From assembly GCA_016874755.1 (NCBI GenBank), contig VGTH01000014.1, positions 51,288 through 115,287 of the forward strand: a DNA stretch of 64,000 bases. The letters run 5' to 3'. A program made the position numbers and the translations under genes. Origin of the DNA: Deltaproteobacteria bacterium. GTDB lineage: Bacteria; Desulfobacterota; Binatia; UBA9968. The notes under the pieces were generated by a model. It searched no databases and was not told the origin of the DNA. It saw only the letters and a program-made list of their open reading frames with translations. Positions 52,142-60,652 of the stretch are shown here, in pieces. Every line of letters begins with the position of its first letter. Position 1 is the stretch's first letter.

Positions 52142-53296
52142 TTATTTTGCGTTTTTGAATGCGCTAAGCGCGCGATCGACCTGCTCGTCCGTATGGGTCG
52201 CCATACAAGTAATGCGCAAACGTGAAGTTCCCGCCGGCACCGTCGGCGGCCGAATCCCCTGCGCGAATACGCCCTGCGCGAGCAGCGCCGCTGAGAAGTC
52301 CATGCAGCGCGAGGCATCCCCGACGATCAATGGCAAGATGGAACTCTCACTCTCTCCCAATTGAAAGCCCAGTTGAGCCAAGCCCTGTTTCAACTTTTGG
52401 CAGTTGCGCAGGAGCACTGCGCGCCGCTCCGGCTCCCGCTGCACGACGTCGAGCGCAGCGAGCGCCATCGCCATCACCGCCGGCGGCAGCGAAGTCGTGA
52501 ATATGAAACTACGGCAACGATTGATTAATAATTCGCGCAGCGCCTTTGAACCCGCCACATAAGCACCGAAACCACCCAACGCTTTACCGAGCGTGCCCAT
52601 CTGCACGAGAACGCGAGAGCCCAATCCTAGTTTCGCCACAACCCCTGCGCCGTTGCTGCCGAAAACACCGGTGCCATGGGCCTCATCGACCATCACCGCC
52701 GCCCCGTGCTTCTCCGCTAGTTCGACGATACCGACAAGCGGAGCTTCATCGCCATCCATACTGAAGATCGATTCCGTGATGATCAGTTTGCGTCTTGCGC
52801 CATTTGCTTGTTTGAGCCCGGACTCCAGTTGGTCCAGATCGCAATGACCATAGACTGTGGTCTTGGCCCGCGAAAGCCGGCAACCATCGATGATGCTAGC
52901 GTGATTGAGCGAGTCGCTGAAAATCACGTCGCCATCACCCGCAAGAGTCGAAAGCATCCCGGTGTTGGCTTGAAAGCCGGAGTTAAACACCAGGGCTGCT
53001 TCCGTGCCTTTGAAAGCCGCGAGCTTCGCCTCCAGCTCCTCGTGCAAAGTCATGTTGCCGGAGATCAAACGCGAAGCACCCGAGCCGCAGCCATAGCGAT
53101 CGATCGCTTCCTTCGCCGCAGCACAAAGCGTCGGATGATTGGCAATGCCAAGATAGTTATTCGAAGAAAAGTTGATGACCTCGCGCCCGTCGAGGACAAG
53201 GGTCGGCCCCTGATCGCCGTCGACGCGACGCAGCGAACGGTAGAGGCCCGCGTCACGCAGCTTTTGCAGCTCGGTCTGAAGAAAACCCGTTTCCAT
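52142..53296 (-). CDS. bioF: 8-amino-7-oxononanoate synthase
   Basis: This 384-residue PLP enzyme condenses pimeloyl thioester and alanine. Motifs are NFSSNNYLGIANHP, GSGASRLISGNMTLHEELE, DSLNHASIIDGCRLS, MVDEAHGTGVFG and TLGKALGGFGAY with PLP Lys238. First in the bioF-bioA-bioD order, 37 bp before bioA. bioB, bioC and bioH are not in the window. Confidence 0.94.
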   Translation of the reverse strand: METGFLQTELQKLRDAGLYRSLRRVDGDQGPTLVLDGREVINFSSNNYLGIANHPTLCAAAKEAIDRYGCGSGASRLISGNMTLHEELEAKLAAFKGTEAALVFNSGFQANTGMLSTLAGDGDVIFSDSLNHASIIDGCRLSRAKTTVYGHCDLDQLESGLKQANGARRKLIITESIFSMDGDEAPLVGIVELAEKHGAAVMVDEAHGTGVFGSNGAGVVAKLGLGSRVLVQMGTLGKALGGFGAYVAGSKALRELLINRCRSFIFTTSLPPAVMAMALAALDVVQREPERRAVLLRNCQKLKQGLAQLGFQLGESESSILPLIVGDASRCMDFSAALLAQGVFAQGIRPPTVPAGTSRLRITCMATHTDEQVDRALSAFKNAK

Positions 53297-53315
53297 TGGA
53301 GCGTGTACAATCTAA

Positions 53316-53341
53316 CCGTTCGCGGCGAGCTTGTCGAAGGG
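53316..53341. repeat. Solitary half of the TTCGACAAGCTCA element
   Basis: CCGTTCGCGGCGAGCTTGTC followed by GAAGGG matches the right arm of the palindromes at 24,959 and 44,530. No left arm is found nearby. It lies 20 bp upstream of bioF. Confidence 0.6.
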
Positions 53342-53483
53342 TCATGAAAATCCCTTCGGCACCTTGCTCTCTCGGCGTCATGTCCATAGAATCGGCGAAA
53401 ATTAACACGGTGGTTATCAATCAAAATAGGTGCAATTGATCCAAACCAGGTGATAAGCGTCTGGATAGAAAGAGGAATAGAGT

Positions 53484-53845
53484 TTGAGCAAGCGCGAAGT
53501 TTCTCGTGCGCGATCTCTGCGAGTCGCAACAGGCGATTCGAAAGAGTTAGTTGCAGAATTGCGCCAGTTGATTGCCAGAAGGCGTGAGCGAACAGCTCAG
53601 GCCGTCAACGTAGGATTAACCCTGCTTTATTGGGAGGTAGGCAATCGTATTAAACGTGAGATTCTCAAAGAGAAGCGCGCCGAGTAAGGCAGCGAGATTG
53701 TCTCGGCACTGTCGAGACAATTAGCACCCGAATTTGGGCGTGGTTTTTCCGAGAAGTCGCTCCGTCACATGTTGCGATTCGCCGTTCCTGAAAAACCATT
53801 GTCTCGACGCTGTCGAGACAATTGGCGTGGAGCCACTTTAGATAG
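53484..53845 (+). pseudogene. DUF1016 (YhcG-type, PDDEXK nuclease family) N-terminal remnant
   Basis: The first frame reads ELVAELRQLIARRRERTAQA, VNVGLTLLYWEVGNRIKREI, LKEKRAE and then TAA where the family has Tyr (AEYG). Read-through gives GSEIVSALSRQLAPEFGRGF, SEKSLRHMLRFAVPEKP, and after a frame change IVSTLSRQLAWSHFR, the next DUF1016 motif. A nonsense codon, a frameshift and loss of the nuclease half make it a clear pseudogene. DUF1016 proteins are usually linked with restriction systems or mobile DNA. Confidence 0.75.
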
Positions 53846-53863
53846 ACGGTGGCCGCGCTGAGC

Positions 53864-54027
53864 TCATAAGCTCCGCAGCTTCCTACTAACAAGCTTCATC
53901 TCCTTGGCAAATCGCAGATACTCCCGCTCCAGCTCGTCGCGGTAGAGCCCATACAAACGACAATCTTCGACTTTAACGCCGCCAGTTCGGCATCGAGCCA
54001 CGGCTTACAGGCAATGACCGATTGCCC
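53864..54027 (-). pseudogene. Uracil-DNA glycosylase family fragment
   Basis: One minus frame reads IACKPWLDAELAALKSKIVV then CMGSTA, the conserved strand of family 4/5 or UdgX-type uracil-DNA glycosylases (ACRPWLEAEL...VVVALGATAA). A second frame continues YRDELEREYLRFAKEMKLV and SRKLRSL, which fits the family's C-terminal helix. The middle with the HPS motif is absent. An internal deletion with a frame change is inferred. Confidence 0.5.
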
Positions 54028-54192
54028 TCAACCACGTCGATGTGCTCCGACATTGTTGCGCAATTGCGCAACTACGCAATTGTCACATCGTTGAGTAGAA
54101 GCGAAAAGGATTCAGCCCAGCTCATGACATGGCGCCGTTCGTCAGTTTACTCGCCATGCCGAGCTCTATGTCTCGGCAATAGGCCAAAAGTG
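54028..54192. other. Intergenic, nothing assigned
   Basis: It contains a GCGCAATTGCGCAA palindrome near 54,057 followed by another CGCAATTG, of unknown role. Open frames across it have no recognisable features. Confidence 0.3.
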
Positions 54193-54221
54193 TTGACCCC
54201 TATGCGTTGTCCTTGTAAAAG
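54193..54221 (+). promoter_or_regulatory. Candidate sigma70 promoter for the dprA-like operon
   Basis: TTGACC (54,193-54,198), a 17-bp spacer and TAAAAG (54,216-54,221) point toward the small frame at 54,253 and the DprA-like gene. Confidence 0.45.
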
Positions 54222-54252
54222 CGGCAAAGTTTGGGTGTTTTAGGAAGATAGA

Positions 54253-54351
54253 ATGAGACGGATTGAAACGCTCGCGGGGCGCGCGACGACAGCAGCACAG
54301 GGCCATTGCACTTTTCGCTGTAAATCCATGGACGCGCGGTTACGTAAATGA
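54253..54351 (+). CDS. Possible 32-codon leader ORF
   Basis: ATG 54253 follows AGGAAGATAGA and gives a 32-residue basic peptide (MRRIETLAGRATTAAQGHCT and 12 more) that ends TGA overlapping the ATG of the DprA-like gene (ATGA). The overlap suggests translational coupling or a leader peptide. No homology is recognised, so it may be chance. Confidence 0.3.
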   Translation: MRRIETLAGRATTAAQGHCTFRCKSMDARLRK

Positions 54352-54926
54352 ATTCAGTGATTATCAAGTCCCCTGATAGTTCTTATCCGCCAATTCTGCG
54401 CCAACGTCTGGGTGAGCGCGCTCCCAACATGCTCTCACTGATGGGCGACGCGGCGCTGCTCGCGCGGCCCAAGACCGCTTTGTTCTGTTCAACGAGCTGC
54501 CCGGACGAAACTTTGTCGCGAGCGCGCCTTCTGGCGCAAAAGCTCGTGGACGACAGTGTAACCGTCATCAGCGGCTTTCACTCCCCGGTCGAGAAGGAAT
54601 GTTTGCGAATTCTGCTGGGTGGAACGCAACCGATTGTCGTGTGTCTGTTGCGGGCGCTGACTCAGACCACGCGCATTCCAGCCGATTGGCAGACGGCACT
54701 AGACTCTGGCCGGCTTTTGCTCGTGTCTTGTTTCGAAAAGCCGCGCCGTCCTGACAGAGAAACGGCGCGCAAGCGCAACGAGTTTGTCGCCGCGCTATCG
54801 GACGAAATCCTCATCATTCACGCCAAGCCCGGTGGCAGCGTAGAACGGATTGCCGAAATGGCGCGTGGCTGGGGTATACCGTCAGCCGAAACGGGGCCTG
54901 TCGAACAAAATCAAGGAAGGAGCTAA
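54348..54926 (+). CDS. DprA/Smf-like Rossmann-fold protein
   Basis: This 192-residue protein is shorter than typical DprA (about 280-380), lacking SAM and winged-helix extensions. The core reads PNMLSLMGDAALLARPKTALF, VTVISGFHSPVEKECL, and RKRNEFVAALSDEILIIHAK then PGGSVERIAEMARGWG, which follows the DprA order of RNRIIAALS and GSL. DprA loads RecA on single-stranded DNA in transformation; short stand-alone relatives are also found in defence or nucleotide-sensing contexts. It precedes an AlbA_2 ATPase gene by 35 bp and likely shares its promoter. Confidence 0.72.
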   Translation: MNSVIIKSPDSSYPPILRQRLGERAPNMLSLMGDAALLARPKTALFCSTSCPDETLSRARLLAQKLVDDSVTVISGFHSPVEKECLRILLGGTQPIVVCLLRALTQTTRIPADWQTALDSGRLLLVSCFEKPRRPDRETARKRNEFVAALSDEILIIHAKPGGSVERIAEMARGWGIPSAETGPVEQNQGRS

Positions 54927-54961
54927 ATTAGCCCGGAGGATGACACCCGCTCAATCTTTCG

Positions 54962-56395
54962 ATGAAAACCGCCGATCTCAACATTCTCGTCCAAGAAGGC
55001 GAAGGCACCACGTTAGAGTTCAAGGAGAGCCTTTCACCATCCTTGACTCGCGAGCTGGTGGCCTTCGCCAACACCGTTGGAGGCAAGGTTCTGCTTGGCG
55101 TGCGCGACGACGGTAGCATCGTCGGGATGAAAGACTCCAATGGACTGCGAGCGCGGGTTCACGACCTCGCGCGCAATTGCGACCCGCCTCTGCAAGTGAC
55201 CGTGGAGCCCGTTGGCAAGGTGATCGTGATCCGCTTACGAGAAAGAGAGGCCAAGCCCGTTCAGTGTAGTGAAGGCTTCTTCTGGCGACAGGGCGCGGTT
55301 ACGCAGAAGCTTGCACGCGACGAGATTCGGGATTTTTTTCGCGTCCAAGGCTCGGTCCGATTTGACCTTTCGCCCTGCACGCGGTTTCGCTATCCAGCGG
55401 ACTTCGACCGCCAGAAGTACAATACGTGGCTAAAGATGAGCGGCATCAGCGGCCGACCGCGCACAGAAGACGTTTTGGTAAACATCGAAGCGGCAGAGCG
55501 CTCGGCTGGCAAGCTTCTATTTCGCAACGCCGGTGTTCTTATGTTTGCCAAGAATGTGCGGCGGTTTTTCTCTCAAGCCTACATCACTTGTTTACTCGCG
55601 CGGGGTTCAGACAAAGTAGATATTCTTGACCGCAAGGACTTTGATGGAGGTATCGTTGCCGATATTGAAGACGCTCTGCGTTTTGTCGAACGCAATACGC
55701 GGGTCGCCTATCGCATAGAACGGTTGCGCCGCGAAGAGATACCCGAATATCCGATGGCTGCGCTGCGCGAAGCTGTTACTAATGCGGTGATGCATCGCGA
55801 CTGGTTCAACGAGGGTGCCAACGTTTTCGTGGAAATTTATAGCGACCGCATTGAGGTGTCGAACCCTGGCGGTCTTCCTAATGGGATGTTGGCCTCCGAC
55901 TTGGGCCACCGCAGCGTGCGGCGCAATCCGCTGCTTGCCGACTTGTTGCATAGAATCGAATTTATCGAGAAGGCCGGTACAGGCATCAAGCGCATGCGCG
56001 ACGAGGCCAAAAAACATGGTTCTCCGGACCCGCAATTCAAGACAACAGGTTTCTTCACCGTCACTTTTTTTCCGAAATCCGTAGGTCAATACCCTAAGGC
56101 CCATGTTGAGGCCCATGTTGAGGCCCATGTTCCCCTAACAAGATTGGAAGCAAAAATGCTCGCTGCTTGCGCGGGCGAGCCTCAACGGCCGCCGGAGCTC
56201 CTACGACGCTTAGGATACTCGACACGAACCGGCAACTTCAAAAAAGCTCTCGCACACCTGATTGCCTTGGGTTTTGTAGAAATGACCAGTCCAAACAAAC
56301 CACGTAGTATTAATCAACGTTATCGCATAACGACTAAAGGTATAGCGTTGTTGAAAAAGTCGCCCCGCCGCAGGATGGGGCGGCCCTCAGAATAA
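54962..56395 (+). CDS. AlbA_2 (Schlafen-like) / GHKL ATP-binding transcriptional-regulator-type protein
   Basis: This 477-residue protein has an N-terminal AlbA_2/Schlafen domain (EGTTLEFKESLSPSLTRELV, FANTVGGKVLLGVRDDGSIVG, residues about 14-125). A C-terminal GHKL-type ATP-binding region follows (LREAVTNAVMHRDWFNEGAN, VEVSNPGG-like IEVSNPGGLPNG, IEKAGTGIKRMRDE). A short HVEA repeat linker leads to a winged-helix-type tail. Such proteins are often annotated as RecG-like or divergent AAA-4 and are frequent in defence islands; their activities are mostly unknown. Downstream radA begins 7 bp later. Confidence 0.82.
   Translation: MKTADLNILVQEGEGTTLEFKESLSPSLTRELVAFANTVGGKVLLGVRDDGSIVGMKDSNGLRARVHDLARNCDPPLQVTVEPVGKVIVIRLREREAKPVQCSEGFFWRQGAVTQKLARDEIRDFFRVQGSVRFDLSPCTRFRYPADFDRQKYNTWLKMSGISGRPRTEDVLVNIEAAERSAGKLLFRNAGVLMFAKNVRRFFSQAYITCLLARGSDKVDILDRKDFDGGIVADIEDALRFVERNTRVAYRIERLRREEIPEYPMAALREAVTNAVMHRDWFNEGANVFVEIYSDRIEVSNPGGLPNGMLASDLGHRSVRRNPLLADLLHRIEFIEKAGTGIKRMRDEAKKHGSPDPQFKTTGFFTVTFFPKSVGQYPKAHVEAHVEAHVPLTRLEAKMLAACAGEPQRPPELLRRLGYSTRTGNFKKALAHLIALGFVEMTSPNKPRSINQRYRITTKGIALLKKSPRRRMGRPSE
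56099..56131 (+). repeat. 12-bp minisatellite inside the AlbA_2 gene
   Basis: GCCCATGTTGAG is present twice and again for 9 bases, encoding AHVEAHVEAHV in the linker between the ATPase and the C-terminal helix-turn-helix. Perfect tandem repeats with a multiple of three bases can change copy number without breaking the frame. Confidence 0.8.
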
Positions 56396-56402
56396 TCGCA
56401 AA

Positions 56403-57764
56403 ATGGCCAAAGCCAAAACCATCTTCGCCTGCCAAAGCTGCGGGTTTCAGTCGCCCAAGTGGCTCGGCAAATGTCCCGACTGCAATCAGTGGAACACGTT
56501 TGCCGAGGAGCATTTCGAAAAAGCCGCCACGCCTCGTGCTGAGCTAAGTCTCGGCACCAAAGAAGCGCCGGCGGCGATCGGTGATATCGATACATCCGAA
56601 GAAGGCCGCGTGCTCTCGGGCATCGGCGAGTTCGATCGTGTGCTCGGCGGCGGGTTGGTGCCGGGCTCGGTAATTTTGATTGGCGGTGATCCTGGCATCG
56701 GCAAGTCGACTCTTCTGCTGCAAGCTTTCGCCGCCGTCAGCCGCAAAAGTATTACCTGTCTCTACGTCTCCGGCGAAGAGTCGCAGCGGCAAATCAAGAT
56801 GCGCGCCGAGCGGCTCGGCATCGACGCGCCCAATCTCCTCGTCGTCAGCGAGACCTCACTGGAGCGCATCCTCGAACACATCAAGAAGATCAAGCCAGGT
56901 CTGCTCGTTATCGATTCCGTGCAGACGATTTTCTCGACAACGATACCGTCCGCCCCCGGGAGTATCGCCCAGGTGCGCGAAACTTCCGGTTCGATCATCG
57001 TGCTCGCAAAAAAAACCGGCTTGACGACGTTTCTGATCGGCCATGTGACCAAAGACGGCGCCATTGCCGGCCCGCGATTGCTCGAACACATGGTCGATAC
57101 CGTACTCTACTTCGAAGGCGACCGCGGCCATAGCTTCAGAATTCTTCGCGCCGTCAAAAACCGCTTCGGATCAACTAACGAAATCGGTGTTTTTGAAATG
57201 AAAGAAACCGGCCTGGCCGAGGTCAACAACCCATCCGAAATCTTTCTCATGGAGCGGCCGCTGCAAGTGCCCGGCTCCGCCGTCGTCTGCAGCATGGAAG
57301 GCACGCGGCCGATCTTGATCGAATTGCAAGCGCTGGTCACGAGATCGTTTCTCGCCGTGCCGCGGCGCACGACCATTGGCGTCGACCACAATCGCGTGGC
57401 ACTGCTGGTCGCGGTGTTGGAAAAGAAAATGGGTGCAAAACTCTTCGATCAAGATATTTTCGTCAACGTCGCCGGTGGCGTGCACGTCGAAGAGCCCGCT
57501 GTCGATCTAGGTATCATCGCGGCCATCGCATCGAGCGCGAAGGAGGAAGTGCTCGATGGGCGGACAGTTTTCTTTGGTGAAGTCGGTCTCGCAGGCGAGA
57601 TTCGCGCCATCTCCCAGGCTGAAGCCCGCGTCAAAGAAGCCGGCAAGCTCGGCTTCGAGCGCTGCGTATTACCGGCGAGCAATGCCGCCCAGCTCAAGCA
57701 AATCAAACACCCGCAGTTGCTGGCGGTCAGCTCTTTACAGGAATGCTGGAAAATTCTTTTCTAG
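56403..57764 (+). CDS. radA: DNA repair protein RadA
   Basis: This 453-residue RecA-like helicase promotes branch migration in recombination. It has a zinc finger with Cys10, Cys13, Cys24, Cys27 (FACQSCGFQSPKWLGKCPDC), Walker A GDPGIGKST (95-103), the RadA-specific KNRFGSTNEIGVFEM and a C-terminal Lon-like domain (VHVEEPAVDLGIIAAIASS). All key residues are present. It follows the AlbA_2 gene by 7 bp and may be read from the same transcript. tRNA-Leu lies downstream. Confidence 0.95.
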   Translation: MAKAKTIFACQSCGFQSPKWLGKCPDCNQWNTFAEEHFEKAATPRAELSLGTKEAPAAIGDIDTSEEGRVLSGIGEFDRVLGGGLVPGSVILIGGDPGIGKSTLLLQAFAAVSRKSITCLYVSGEESQRQIKMRAERLGIDAPNLLVVSETSLERILEHIKKIKPGLLVIDSVQTIFSTTIPSAPGSIAQVRETSGSIIVLAKKTGLTTFLIGHVTKDGAIAGPRLLEHMVDTVLYFEGDRGHSFRILRAVKNRFGSTNEIGVFEMKETGLAEVNNPSEIFLMERPLQVPGSAVVCSMEGTRPILIELQALVTRSFLAVPRRTTIGVDHNRVALLVAVLEKKMGAKLFDQDIFVNVAGGVHVEEPAVDLGIIAAIASSAKEEVLDGRTVFFGEVGLAGEIRAISQAEARVKEAGKLGFERCVLPASNAAQLKQIKHPQLLAVSSLQECWKILF

Positions 57765-57848
57765 TCTTTGCCGAGACTCAGTCGAAACCCTTTTCCTTGC
57801 TTGCGCAAAACAAGAAAACAAGTTAATTTTTCGTCTCCGCCCGCAAGT

Positions 57849-57934
57849 GCCGGAGTGGTGGAATGGCAGACGCGCCGGACTCAAAATCCGGTAGGGGCAA
57901 CCCTGTGCGGGTTCAAGTCCCGCCTCCGGCACCA
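57849..57934 (+). tRNA. tRNA-Leu(CAA)
   Basis: A complete class II tRNA with acceptor stem GCCGGAG/CTCCGGC, anticodon stem CCGGA/TCCGG around loop CTCAAAA (anticodon CAA), a long variable arm (TAGGGGCAACCCTG), T-loop TTCAAGT and encoded CCA. Confidence 0.95.
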
Positions 57935-58066
57935 ACAAATCACTCAAACTACGTTACTCCCTCTTTGTCGATAACCAACTCTTGTTTGCCGCAGCGTTGG
58001 CGTTGACTTGATCCGGCGTTGGCAACCTCAGTTTGCCGACGCGGCGCATTCCGTTATCATTGCCGG

Positions 58067-59041
58067 ATGAAAATCGTTGTTATCGATGACTATCAGGACG
58101 CCTTGCGGCGCATGTCTTGTTACGACAAGTTGGCCGGCCATGCAGTCATCGTGTTTACCGACACCGAGAAAGATCCGGTGCGGCTTGCGGCACGCATCGG
58201 CGACGCCGAATGTTTGGTGCTGACGCAGCAGCGTTCGTGGATCAAGCGCGATCTGCTTGATTGCTTGCCACGTTTACGGCTCATCAGTCAGACCGGCCGG
58301 GTCACGGCGCATATCGATCTCAAGGCTTGTACCGAGCGCGGCATTCTTGTCTGCGCTGGCGGCAAGGGGCGGCCGCACTCGACGGCCGAGCTTGCTTGGG
58401 CCTTGATCTTGGCGGCGTTGCGCCACATTCCGGAGGAGGTGAACAACGTCCGCGCCGGGCGTTGGCAGTCGACCCTGGGCGCCGATGTCTATGGCAAGAC
58501 CCTGGGCATTTATGCCCTCGGCGGTATCGGCTCGATCGTCGCGAATATTGGCCAGGCCTTTGGCGCGCGCATTCTGTGTTGGGGCCGCGGCGCGTCGCTT
58601 GAGCGCGCGCGGGCTGCGGGTTATGAAGTCGCGCCCGGCCGCGCTATGTTTTTTCCCGAGTCGGACATCGTCAGTCTGCATCTGCCGGTGGTGCGTGAAA
58701 CCCGCGGCATCATCACCGCCGCCGATCTCGGGCGCATGAAGCCAAGCGCGCTACTCGTCAACACCAGCCGCTCAAAGCTGATCGAAGATGGTGCTTTGGT
58801 CTCAGCGTTGCGCGCCGGGCGGCCGGGCATGGCGGCGGTCGACGTCTACGATGACGAACCGCTACTCGACGCAAACCATCCGTTAGTGCGGCTGCCCAAC
58901 GCCATTTGTACGCCGCATTTGGGCTTCGTCACGGCGGCAACCTACGAAGTGCACTATGAACTTGTAGTTCAACAGATTCTCACCTATCTCGCGGGCAGCC
59001 CAATCCATGTCGTCAACCCCGAAGTTCTCACAAGGTCATAA
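58067..59041 (+). CDS. D-isomer-specific 2-hydroxyacid dehydrogenase family protein
   Basis: This 324-residue NAD(P)-dependent protein is of the phosphoglycerate-dehydrogenase-like family. Start ATG 58067 (MKIVVIDDYQDALRRM) is the family beginning. The nucleotide-binding turn reads LGIYALGGIGSIVANIGQAF, a variant of GxGxxG. Catalytic residues are in ALLVNTSRSKLI (Arg), DVYDDEPL (Glu) and CTPHLGFVT (His). It probably reduces or oxidises a 2-oxo/2-hydroxy acid. Convergent with the Rieske oxygenase gene, 17 bp apart. Confidence 0.85.
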   Translation: MKIVVIDDYQDALRRMSCYDKLAGHAVIVFTDTEKDPVRLAARIGDAECLVLTQQRSWIKRDLLDCLPRLRLISQTGRVTAHIDLKACTERGILVCAGGKGRPHSTAELAWALILAALRHIPEEVNNVRAGRWQSTLGADVYGKTLGIYALGGIGSIVANIGQAFGARILCWGRGASLERARAAGYEVAPGRAMFFPESDIVSLHLPVVRETRGIITAADLGRMKPSALLVNTSRSKLIEDGALVSALRAGRPGMAAVDVYDDEPLLDANHPLVRLPNAICTPHLGFVTAATYEVHYELVVQQILTYLAGSPIHVVNPEVLTRS

Positions 59042-59058
59042 AATTGCGTGCTCACGGC

Positions 59059-60228
59059 CTAGGCATTGACCGCTGCGTCGGCGCCAACCTGACCGAATTG
59101 TTCGATGGTCTTGGTGAGATGGGTATCAACCATCGCCGCATTCTGCTGCGCGTCCCGTATGACACCCTTCGGATCATGCCCCGCTTGCATGCGTTGTATC
59201 TCGCGCAGCATCACTTCGCGCAGCATGACGACACCGCGGTCCGATGAGGTGAGCCGCTCATGGGTGCGGTCGGCGATCGGTCCCTGGGTCTCCCAGGCCA
59301 TATGATCCTGCGACTGCACAGCGTCCATGCGAAAGCGCGTGAATGGATGCAGCTGGTCCGGTGGGTTTTTGTAGGGCGGAATGTAAATCACCGGCGGCTC
59401 GTCACCTTCAACGATCGTGCCATCTGGCGAGGGGAAAAACCGCACGAAAAAGATCTTCGTGTGAGTATCGTCGATCGGCACGCGTATCTGACCGGCGTTG
59501 CCCTGGCGCAAGATGTTCGGAAAAATCACCGGATGCTCGTCGATCATGCCGTTTTTGTAAGTGCGCCGCTTCATTAAGCCATAGGGTATTTCAAAGAAAT
59601 CGAAACGATCGACCTCGTCGGTAAACCCGCGGGTGCTGTTTTCCGGGTGGCGGTCCGGCTCGGCGGTTTCTTGATGGAGAATCATCAGGTGCGCCGGGTC
59701 CATGGAATTTTCCATCGCCTGAACCCAGTTGCAGTCGAGCTGCGGCTGAATGAATATTTTTCGTCGCCCGTCTTGGCGAAACCAAATGTCAAAGTTGGGT
59801 AGCAGCGGCGCCGGCGCCGGGCCGAGATAGGCCCAATACAAGCCGCAGACTTTTTGCACGGGATAGGCTTTCTGCTTGACCGTGAGATGAAACTTGCTCT
59901 CGGCCGGCTCCGCGGGCGTTTCCAGACAGTTGCCTTTTAGATTATACAGCCAGCCGTGATAGGCGCAGGCGATGCCGCGCTCTTCCACCCGCCCATAACA
60001 GAGCGACGCGCCGCGATGCGCGCAACGGTCCTCGATCAAACCGACTGCGCCGTTGCGCGTGCGAAACAACACCAAGGTTTCGCCCAAGATGCGCACAATC
60101 TGTGTCGGTTTCTCCGCCGTCAGCTCGCTAGCCACGCCAACCGGCAGCCAATAGCGGCGCAACAACTCGCCCGCCGGCTCTCCCGGTCCAACTTTGGTTA
60201 ACAAATCATTCTCCGCGCTGGTTAACAT
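59059..60228 (-). CDS. Rieske non-heme iron oxygenase, alpha subunit
   Basis: This 389-residue protein is the third Rieske oxygenase in the window. Start ATG 60228 is chosen for GAGGAAG upstream and the shared N-terminus MLTSAENDLLTKVGPGEPAG. Ligands are Cys69, His71, Cys88 and His91 (CAHRGASLCYG, CAYHGWLYN). The iron site reads NSMDPAHLMILHQE. It is closer in length and layout to the 18,887 copy than to the 23,662 copy. No reductase nearby. Confidence 0.9.
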   Translation of the reverse strand: MLTSAENDLLTKVGPGEPAGELLRRYWLPVGVASELTAEKPTQIVRILGETLVLFRTRNGAVGLIEDRCAHRGASLCYGRVEERGIACAYHGWLYNLKGNCLETPAEPAESKFHLTVKQKAYPVQKVCGLYWAYLGPAPAPLLPNFDIWFRQDGRRKIFIQPQLDCNWVQAMENSMDPAHLMILHQETAEPDRHPENSTRGFTDEVDRFDFFEIPYGLMKRRTYKNGMIDEHPVIFPNILRQGNAGQIRVPIDDTHTKIFFVRFFPSPDGTIVEGDEPPVIYIPPYKNPPDQLHPFTRFRMDAVQSQDHMAWETQGPIADRTHERLTSSDRGVVMLREVMLREIQRMQAGHDPKGVIRDAQQNAAMVDTHLTKTIEQFGQVGADAAVNA

Positions 60229-60370
60229 GATGACTTCCTCACACAACTTAGGCGCACGTTCGATCGCAGATTCAAATGACCGCTGAGCTCTTCTATCGCC
60301 TAACCATAGAACGAAGCAAGTTCGAAAATCGTCCCGCTGAAACGGTCGAATTTAGAGTGATGAGAAAAAT

Positions 60371-60445
<75 letters not shown>

Positions 60446-60521
60446 TCAGAGGTGGACGTGGGAAATGTATGGGATGGCGGGTGGGTTGTCAATTGCAGCC
60501 GCTGCAGCCGCATAGGCGGCT

Positions 60522-60642
60522 GCTGTTTCGGGTTGCGAGTTGCGAGTTTCGGGTTGTCGTCGGTGCCATAAGTCGGGTTAAGCAAGTAGGAAGTGTTTGG
60601 GGAATCCTAACCCGAAACTGTGAACCCGAAACCCGAAACAGC
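60522..60642. repeat. 7-nt-period inverted repeat (AACCCGA type)
   Basis: The left arm (60,522-60,559) reads TTTCGGG-TTGCGAG-TTGCGAG-TTTCGGG-TTGTCG. The right arm (60,608-60,642) reads AACCCGA-AACTGTG-AACCCGA-AACCCGA-AACAGC. About 48 bp lie between. It sits between tRNA-Gly and the end of the anti-sigma gene. Confidence 0.8.
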
Positions 60643-60652
60643 GGCCGTGCCG

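Noticed and set aside
53297..53480. BirA or BioR operator upstream of bioF
   Set aside because: GGTTATCAAT and ATTGATCCAAACC give only a gapped, imperfect dyad that matches neither consensus well enough.
54022..54243. 73-codon open frame before the dprA-like operon
   Set aside because: It starts inside the glycosylase remnant, crosses a candidate promoter, and has no recognisable feature.
57849..57934. tRNA-Leu as an integration site for an island
   Set aside because: No integrase gene and no duplicated tRNA 3' end seen on either side in the window.
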